Shown in pieces: positions 54,546-62,100 of a stretch of 64,000 nt of DNA. Positions within the stretch are counted from its first letter, which is position 1; each line of letters starts with the position of its first letter. This DNA is from DAIOEK01 sp964648485 (GTDB taxonomy: Bacteria > Chloroflexota > Anaerolineae > Anaerolineales > Anaerolineaceae): assembly GCA_964648485.1 (NCBI GenBank), contig CAZYOF010000009.1, positions 62,001 to 126,000 of the forward strand, written 5' to 3'. The position numbers and the translations under genes are program-made. The notes under the pieces are model-generated. The model was given only the letters and a program-made list of their open reading frames with translations, was not told the origin of the DNA and searched no databases.

Positions 54546-55703
54546 TTAAACTCTTTCAAGCAGGTGAGTGGCGACCGTGGAGGCGGGTCCTCCCCAGCAC
54601 TGGGTGAGCGCTACACGCGCATTTTTTACCTGGCTGGCGCCGGCTGTTCCGCGCAATTGCTGGACGGCTTCGACTACCTGGTACACACCGGTCGCGCCAA
54701 CAGGATTCCCGCGGGCTTTGCTGCCGCCCATGGTGCAGACAGGGATTTTTCCTTTGAGGATGATGCCGCCATCCTGCGCGAGTTGCCACCCTTTGCCCGG
54801 TTCGGCAAAGCCGGCGGCTTCAAGGGCGATTGCCGCATACACACTGTAGGCATCATCCAACTCGAAGAGATCAATATCTTTCAGGAGTTTCCCAGACATC
54901 GCCAGAGCCCGTTCCACCGAAAGTACCGCTGAACGAAATTCATCAGGGTTGGCGCGATCATGCAGGGCAAGTGTATCTGTAACAATACTTGACCCGCTGA
55001 GGCGGATAATCGGGAGAGCATAATTTTTAGGCAGTATATCCCGGCGGGTAATAACCAGGGCAGCCGCACCATCTGCCAGTGGAGCCGCATCCATCAGGTT
55101 GACGGGATCACTCACCAGGCTGGCTTTATCATAAGCCTCGCGGGTGATGGCTTTGCGGTACATGGCATTCGGGTTATTCACCGCGTTGGCATGCGCGTTG
55201 ATGGGGAATCCGGCAAAGCCTCCCTGCGGCACATTATGTTTCTCAATATAGCGGCGCATCACCAATCCCGCCTGTCCGGCGAGTGTCAAACCCGGGACGG
55301 CTTCGTGATCGGCATCCATGGTATATGACAGAATGCGGTCGAGATTGCGGGTGTTGGTATCGGAAACTTTCTCGACACCCACAACCACCGCGACATTGAC
55401 AAACCCAGATTTGACCGCCAGATAGCCCAGACGCAAGGCAGCACCTCCACTGGCGCCACCAGCTTCGGCGGTGGTCCCTTCCACACCCAAAAGATTGGAC
55501 CAATCTGCCAGTAAAGATCCCAGGTTTGACTGGTGAGAAACCATCGACCCGAGGCTGTTACCGATGTAAAGTGATTCCGGCTCTAGATCGGGAATTTCCT
55601 TACGGGCTGACAGAATTGCCTGTGTTGCGAGGGAGCGCAGGGAAACATTCCAGTGCTCACCAACGGGCACCTGCCCAATACCTGCAATCACCACATCAGA
55701 CAT
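54546..55703 (-). CDS. Thiolase-fold protein of the HMG-CoA synthase operon, nucleophile missing
   Basis: 385-residue archaeal-type acetyl-CoA acetyltransferase homologue. The position of the catalytic Cys (usual EAACASGG) reads EAGGASGG, so residue 83 is Gly. The usual GHPxGATG loop reads GNPVGATG near 330. A Cys remains near the C-terminus (TQCWGG). The fold and operon place match the archaeal thiolase/HMGS/DUF35 complex, but the standard Claisen chemistry would need another nucleophile. It may be a structural subunit. Confidence 0.88.
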   Translation of the reverse strand: MSDVVIAGIGQVPVGEHWNVSLRSLATQAILSARKEIPDLEPESLYIGNSLGSMVSHQSNLGSLLADWSNLLGVEGTTAEAGGASGGAALRLGYLAVKSGFVNVAVVVGVEKVSDTNTRNLDRILSYTMDADHEAVPGLTLAGQAGLVMRRYIEKHNVPQGGFAGFPINAHANAVNNPNAMYRKAITREAYDKASLVSDPVNLMDAAPLADGAAALVITRRDILPKNYALPIIRLSGSSIVTDTLALHDRANPDEFRSAVLSVERALAMSGKLLKDIDLFELDDAYSVYAAIALEAAGFAEPGKGWQLAQDGGIILKGKIPVCTMGGSKARGNPVGATGVYQVVEAVQQLRGTAGASQVKNARVALTQCWGGPASTVATHLLERV

Positions 55704-55715
55704 ATCTGCTCCCCC

Positions 55716-56783
55716 TTAATCCGCCAGAATGTGGCGATAGCGGGCGTACTGCCCGTAATCGATCTGAACGCGCCGGGCAATGTAATTCTGCGTCTTGAGC
55801 GCCAAATTCTGCCGTTCGGTTACCTTATCGGTAACCACAAAAGAGAAGGAGTCAGAACCGGCTCCGGAACCGTAAGATGTCATCAGAATGCGGTCACCGG
55901 GTTTCGCTTCATCCAAAATTGCTGTGAGACCGATGATTGCTGCCCCGGCATAGGTGTTGCCAATGACCGGAGAGAGCAGCCCGGTTTTAAGCTGTTCGGG
56001 GGTGAACCCGAGCAATTTGGCGGCGCGTTCAGGGAATTTGATGTTAGGCTGGTGGAAAACACAATATTGATAATCTTCAGGTTTGCGATTCAGTGCCTCG
56101 AGCAGATATTTAGTGGCACTGGTAACGTGATGGAAATAAGCGGGATCACCGGTGAAGCGCTGTCCATGCGAGGGGAAGCGTTGTTCAGGACGGCGCCAGA
56201 AATCGGGGGTATCGGTAACAAAGGAATAAGAACCTTCTAGTACCGCGAGGGAGTTCTCTGCCGGACCAAATATAAAAGCCGCACCACCGGCAGCAGCGGT
56301 GTATTCCAATTCATCACCGGGTCTGCCCTGAGCGGTATCCATGCCGATTGCCATGGTGTAATCTGCCATATTCGAACCAACCAATCCGATCGCGGCGACC
56401 ATCGCCTCGGTACCTGCTTTACAAGCAAATTCCCAATCTGCCGCCTGAACAGAGGGCACCGAACCGAGCGCTTCGGCTACAACCGTTGAGGTAGGTTTGA
56501 CCGCATAAGGGTGCGATTCTGAGCCAACCCAGAGGGCACGCAATTCTTGCGGGTCGATCTGGGCGCGATCCAGCGCATTGCGCGCGGCTTCAATGGACAT
56601 GGTAATAACATCTTCATCCAATCCGGGAACAGACTTCTCTTTCACCGGCCCGCCACGGGGAACGCCAACCCAGATGCGAGAAATTTCTGAATTTGGCAGA
56701 CGGTACATGGGCACATAGGCACCATAACCGACGATGCCCACTTCGCGGGATGGTTTGAGTATGCGTGTATGCTGATGATCCAT
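55716..56783 (-). CDS. Hydroxymethylglutaryl-CoA synthase, archaeal type
   Basis: 355 residues, condensing acetoacetyl-CoA with acetyl-CoA to HMG-CoA. The nucleophile is Cys121 in EFACKAGTEA and the catalytic His244 in VFHQPNIKFPERAAKLLG. The early motif GIVGYGAYVPMYRL is typical of the archaeal branch. It is 2 bp downstream of HMG-CoA reductase and 12 bp upstream of the thiolase gene. Confidence 0.95.
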   Translation of the reverse strand: MDHQHTRILKPSREVGIVGYGAYVPMYRLPNSEISRIWVGVPRGGPVKEKSVPGLDEDVITMSIEAARNALDRAQIDPQELRALWVGSESHPYAVKPTSTVVAEALGSVPSVQAADWEFACKAGTEAMVAAIGLVGSNMADYTMAIGMDTAQGRPGDELEYTAAAGGAAFIFGPAENSLAVLEGSYSFVTDTPDFWRRPEQRFPSHGQRFTGDPAYFHHVTSATKYLLEALNRKPEDYQYCVFHQPNIKFPERAAKLLGFTPEQLKTGLLSPVIGNTYAGAAIIGLTAILDEAKPGDRILMTSYGSGAGSDSFSFVVTDKVTERQNLALKTQNYIARRVQIDYGQYARYRHILAD

Positions 56784-56785
56784 AA

Positions 56786-58063
56786 TTATTTACCCCAATC
56801 TTTCAAGATTTCCTTAGCCCGATCTATCCGGATATTTTTTTCTGCTATCAATTGTTGCGCCAGTTTTTCGACATCATCCCCAGCGGCACCGACAGCGATG
56901 GCGATCTGACGGGCATGTAAACCCATATGTCCACGTTGGATTCCCTCGGTGGAGAGGGCACGGATTGCCGCCAGGTTCTGAGCCAGACCAACTGAGACAA
57001 TGACTTCAGCCAGTTCACGGGAGGTTGAAACGCCCATCAATGCCAGTGCTGCTTTCGCGCCGGGGTGAGTATTGGTCGCCCCGCCAAAAGTTCCCACCGC
57101 CATGGGTAATTCCAAAAAGCCGGTAAGATTGCCATCTGTATCTTTGCTCCAGGTGGAAAGGCTGGTATATCTTCCGGAACGAGCGGCATAGGTGTGGGCT
57201 CCGGCTTCCACCGCACGCCAGTCATTGGCGGTGGCAAGCAGCACGGCATCGATCCCATTCATGATGCCTTTGTTGTGGGTAGCTGCCCGGTAGGGATCGG
57301 ACGCTGCGAATGCCCAGGCTTCGAGGATGCCATCGCGTACCTGCTGCGGAGTAAAGTTATCGAACCCGAGTGCTTCGAAAGGAATGGTAACCCTGGCTCG
57401 GGCAAGACGCTGATCTGCCAGGTTGGTGAGGATGCGCAGATGCACTCTTCCAGAGGTAATCTGTTCAATATCAGGCGCCATGCGCTCCACGATGGTATTG
57501 ACCGCGTTGGCACCCATCGCATCACGCACATCCACATGCCAGTGAAGTACAAGGTATGGACCGATGGGGGATTCGCTGATTTCACGGACGACCAGATCGC
57601 GCGGTCCGCCACCAATGCTGACCAGAAGCGGATCAAAGGAAGCTGCCTTGTTGAGGAGGTCCTTTTTTGCGGCTTTAAGCTTTTGCATGGCGGCAGAACG
57701 ATCTGGCACATCGAGCACTTGCATCTGCCCGATCATGATGGGGGCATCCGCTTCGGCGTGGAATCCTCCACCCGCGAGAGCAAGTTTTGCCATAAAGGAA
57801 GCACCCGCCACGATGGAAGGTTCTTCAACCACCATGGGAACCAGGATATCTTTACCATTTACCCGGAAGTTCTGCGCCACGCCAACCGGCAGGCTGTGCA
57901 GACCAATGACGTTTTCGATCATTTTCGAGGCACGTTCCAGGGTGAGCCCGCCATCGGGTGAGTAAGCCTGCAATTGATCGGCAGATAATCCACGCAACTG
58001 CTGGAGATGCTCCAGCCGTTCGGGGATGGTCATTTCGTAGAATTTTTTAGAAGATTCGTGCAT
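56786..58063 (-). CDS. mvaA: HMG-CoA reductase, class II
   Basis: About 425 residues, reducing HMG-CoA to mevalonate. Catalytic residues: Glu81 (VVEEPSIVAGASF), Lys265 (HNKGIMNG), His383 (GLHARQIA). DAMGANAVNT near 181-190 is the cofactor/substrate loop. I chose the ATG at 58063 (HESSKKFYEMTIPERL), matching the class II start; a longer frame runs into the divergent gene. First gene of the mevalonate operon. Confidence 0.95.
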   Translation of the reverse strand: MHESSKKFYEMTIPERLEHLQQLRGLSADQLQAYSPDGGLTLERASKMIENVIGLHSLPVGVAQNFRVNGKDILVPMVVEEPSIVAGASFMAKLALAGGGFHAEADAPIMIGQMQVLDVPDRSAAMQKLKAAKKDLLNKAASFDPLLVSIGGGPRDLVVREISESPIGPYLVLHWHVDVRDAMGANAVNTIVERMAPDIEQITSGRVHLRILTNLADQRLARARVTIPFEALGFDNFTPQQVRDGILEAWAFAASDPYRAATHNKGIMNGIDAVLLATANDWRAVEAGAHTYAARSGRYTSLSTWSKDTDGNLTGFLELPMAVGTFGGATNTHPGAKAALALMGVSTSRELAEVIVSVGLAQNLAAIRALSTEGIQRGHMGLHARQIAIAVGAAGDDVEKLAQQLIAEKNIRIDRAKEILKDWGK

Positions 58064-58204
58064 AAACCTGTAATTCTTTGCATGAATAATCACCCTGCAG
58101 TCATATCCTGCAGGTGTGTCGATTGTTAATATAGCCGTTGTTTGCTGGCAAAAGCTATCAGTTCTGAAAAAAGTGGTGTTGAGAGTGGAGTACAATATCT
58201 GCAC

Positions 58205-58921
58205 ATGCATATGAAAGCCAATGCTACTTTATTGATAGTGGGGATGTTGCTGACTGGCTGCACCCAGGCGGATGTCACTAAGACCCCGGATGTGTCGGGG
58301 GAGGTGCTCGAGGCGGTCATCACCCAGCTTTCCGGTATATCCACACCCACCCGCAGCCCTTCCTCCACACCCACGCCATTTACTCCTACGGCGACAGCAA
58401 CCCCCAGTACACCCACGGTATCGCTAACGATCTCACCCACTTCCGGATATCCATACATCACATGGACTCCCAGCACGTGTGATAAATCGGCTTTTCTCGC
58501 TGATCTGGATATCATCGATTACTCGAAGGTGGCGCCCGGTACGGTGTTCACCAAAACCTGGCGGATTCAAAACATTGGCACCTGCACCTGGACAAAGCAG
58601 TACCGGTTCACATATATCAGCGGAGACCCGATGGGCGCGGATACCATCTACCTGCCACGCTCAGTTGCGCCGGGCGACACGATCGATATTTCATTGCAGA
58701 TGAAAGCACCCGATATCGAGGAAGATTACTCCAATTTCTGGCGGTTACGGAATACTGCCGGGGAGATTTTTGGCACAACTTTTTATGTAGCGATCGAGGT
58801 GAGTAAAGGCGCAGGGTCAGCCACACCGGGCACATCCACAGCCACCGCTACTATCACGAATACCAGCACGCCCAGCGCAACAGCATCTGAAACCGGCGTT
58901 GCTACAACCGAAGCACCGTAA
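58205..58921 (+). CDS. Lipoprotein with NBR1-like Ig domain
   Basis: About 238 residues. The signal peptide ends in LLTGC; a Thr/Pro/Ser linker (about 45-85) leads to an Ig domain of the NBR1 type (FTKTWRIQNIGTCTWTKQYR, APGDTIDISLQMKAPDIEED, FWRLRNTAGEIFG), and a second Ser/Thr-rich tail. Such lipoproteins are frequent in Anaerolineae. Surface role unknown. Divergent from the mevalonate operon. Confidence 0.88.
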   Translation: MHMKANATLLIVGMLLTGCTQADVTKTPDVSGEVLEAVITQLSGISTPTRSPSSTPTPFTPTATATPSTPTVSLTISPTSGYPYITWTPSTCDKSAFLADLDIIDYSKVAPGTVFTKTWRIQNIGTCTWTKQYRFTYISGDPMGADTIYLPRSVAPGDTIDISLQMKAPDIEEDYSNFWRLRNTAGEIFGTTFYVAIEVSKGAGSATPGTSTATATITNTSTPSATASETGVATTEAP

Positions 58922-58994
58922 ACAAACTGCAAATAGATATTTATCCAACTAATTCAGCTTTTTGAAAAAATCAGGTATAATATCGGTCGAGAAT

Positions 58995-59066
58995 GCGGGC
59001 GTCGCCAAGTGGTAAGGCAGTAGCCTTCCAAGCTACTATTCGCCAGTTCGAATCTGGTCGCCCGCT
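58995..59066 (+). tRNA. tRNA-Gly (anticodon TCC)
   Basis: 72-nt cloverleaf: acceptor GCGGGCG/CGCCCGC, anticodon loop CTTCCAA, T-arm loop GTTCGAATC. CCA is not encoded. A terminator follows immediately. Confidence 0.96.
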
Positions 59067-59072
59067 CAACAG

Positions 59073-59106
59073 AAAAACTGGCTGCCTTTCGGCAGCCAGT
59101 TTTTTG
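59073..59106. terminator. Bidirectional terminator between tRNA-Gly and the sortase fusion
   Basis: Perfect stem AACTGGCTGCC/GGCAGCCAGTT, 4-nt loop, A-run on the left and T-run on the right, so it can serve both the tRNA and the convergent surface-protein gene that ends at 59107. Confidence 0.93.
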
Positions 59107-62100
59107 TTAATTTTCAATCTTTATCTGAACAGCTCTTACGTAATATCGCCACAGATATAGACCGCTTGTTTCATCATATCCCTGGCAGGTGACCAAGGTC
59201 AGTACCGGGTAATCGCTGTGCGTGAAAGCTTCCTGGCTATCCGGCAGGATCCGGTTGACTTCCCTCACCTCATAGATATATTTCTGCCCATAAGCGGTGA
59301 TGATAATCTGATCTCCGTATTTCAGTTTCGACAGGTCGCTGAATGGACCCGGATTGCCATCAGGCAGGTAAACGTGCCCGGTAATGACACTGTTACCAGC
59401 CTGAGTTGGGAAGGCAGTTCCAGCCAGGTAACCCGCCTGGTTATTCAGCCAGGTTAGATCCCATTGACCATTGGTGATGGGTACGCCTACCACTGGCATG
59501 GTCTTTGAAAGGGCAGGAATCTGGATGCTCATGCCGCCTGTTTGGGTGTAGGCTTTTTCAACCGGCTGTTCAGGCAGGATCGAGCTTACTCCAGGAGCGA
59601 AACCGGTTTCAGGTAATTTGGGAGCATTCCAAGATTCACTGGCTGAGAACACCCGGATTTCATTCGGATCATCAGTATCGCCATCACCATTGCGATCAGC
59701 ATTGATAAAGGCAGTATTGCGGACACGTCTTACACCATCCAGGCGGGTAACGCTGAAAACAATGCGAATATCATTGACTGCTACCTGTGGATCACGAATA
59801 CCCAGGTCTGGTCCCAAAACACCCTGCCATACTATCCTGCCGCGCGGATAAAGACCGGTTGGACCTTCGTAGTAACAGTACTGTGTGATCGTAACTCCTG
59901 AATCATCCGTGCAGCTCACGCCATTGGTGGTCGTGCCAAATGGCTGGTCACCCGGAGGCAGAGGGTAATCGTTGGGAATCAGGTTGTCATAATAAGATGT
60001 ACCCACTGGAATTTCATCTGACACAGAAGCATTGATGGCTACGATATTGGTATCGTTGATCCAATCCATGGTCCACTGCAGAATGGGCAGGCTGCTGGCG
60101 TCGAGGATCTTGATTCCAAAGGGAGGATCAAACAGGTTGGGTCCGAAATCCACCGGTGTCGGATCGTTGTTATCGGTTGGATCACCATTACTATCCGGAT
60201 CGGGGTTGTTTCCATTTTGAGAGGGATCTGTTACCGGCTGCCCGATAATCGGCTGACCTGAACCATTGGCAGAGTTATTGAAGGGTCCAAAGTTTTGCGG
60301 AACCACCCTGACCACCACTGTAATGGTGCCTGATTCGTTTACATCAAGCGTGTCGGTTCCTTCCAACAGATTCAGGTTTCCGGCTGATCCGGTATAAGCG
60401 CTATTTACTGTGAAATCACTGCTGGTGACAGATTGGATGATAAATGTGGCACCAGTTGCGAAAGTTGCAGAGAAGTCATCCGTTACCTGAACTGAAGTAA
60501 GAGGAACATTACTATAATTGCGGACAAGAATCTCATAGGTGATGTCCCAGGTGCCTGATGATACTTCCACCGGGCTGCCCACCACACGTTTGGCTACACC
60601 GATACGTCCAATCTGCTGGTAAATACCTGCATCCCAGGTGAGATCAATTTCATTTGAGATCAATGTGGTGGATGGAGCAACGCCCGTAAACCGGTTGGGG
60701 TCGCTATCGAGTGTATCATCCGAGCCCTGGTTCGCCAACGTAAACACATATCCGCCCGGTAGTACAAATTCAACATGGTATTCACCGGGAACCAGATCAA
60801 CAAATGCATAGATGCCATCTTCACCCAACACATTCGCGGTTGTAGTGGTAGCAATTAATGTGTTGGTGGAGTCATACAGCCTGACTGTTACGTCGTTAAC
60901 CCCCGGTTCGCCTATGTCTTGAATCCCGTTTGTGTTGAGGTCATTCCATACTTTATTGCCCAGAGTGGTCAGTTGATAGAGTCCGGCATCCCACGATCCA
61001 TCATTTTCGCCGGAGACCAGGGTGGTGTTCCCTGTTTGTCCGGTCAGGATATTTGCGTCACTGTCGGCAGAATCATCTGCGCCAGCATCCAACGGACTGA
61101 ATGCATATCCGGTGGGCGGAACAAATTCAAGATAGTATGTTCCAGGGATCAGGTTGGTGAATGTGTAAGATCCATTTGAAGCGGTTGTAGTTGAATCTAC
61201 AAGGCTTCCACCGGATTCATAAAGGTTGACCGTAACGTCCGCCAGACCGATCTCTCCACTATTCTGAACGCCATTGGCATTTAAATCTACCCAGACAAAA
61301 TCGCCCAGACTGGCAGGAATATACATCCCTGCATCCCAGGTGAGATCGACTTCATCAGAAGTGAGTGAGGTGATCGCAGTCTGCCCTGTGGTTCGATCAA
61401 TATCGCTATCGAGCGTATCATCTCCGCCCTGATTTTGGAGAGTGATAGCGTATCCGTCTGGAGGCGTGAAGGTAAGATAGTAATCTCCAGGAATTAAATC
61501 AGCAAACAAGTACGAACCGTCAGAAGCAGTCGTGGTGGTATCAACTAATGAGCCGGTTGAGGTGTAGAGAGATACTGAAACACTTTCAATACCTAATTCA
61601 CCAGAATCCTGAACTCCATTACCATTCTCATCGAGCCAGACAAAATCACCAATCGATGCCGGCAGATACAATCCGGCATCCCAGGTTAGATCAGTCTCAT
61701 TAGAAACCAGTTCAGTTGTTGCAGTCTCGCCAGATGTCCGGTCTGCATCACTATCCAATGCATCATCAGAGCCCTGATTTTGTAATGTGATGGCATAGCC
61801 CGATGGCGGAGTGAAGGTAACATAGTACTCACCAGGCACAAGATCGCTGAAGAGGTAGTCACCATTAGCATCCGTGGTGGTTGTAGCAAGCGATATTCCG
61901 GTAGCAGAATAGAGATCCACCGTCACACCCGCCATCCCTGATTCACCCGCATTCTGGATGCCGTTACCATTGGTATCCAGCCATACATGGTCTCCCATGG
62001 CGGCATACTGATAGATACCCGCATCCCAGGTGAGATCCGTTTCGCCAGAGACCAGTGTAGTTGTAGTTGTCTGCCCGGAGGTGGTATCTGCATCACTATC

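Noticed and set aside
58995..59066. tRNA-Gly as the integration site of the mobile element
   Set aside because: No repeat of the tRNA 3' end was found elsewhere in the window; the element uses the DUF35 gene instead.
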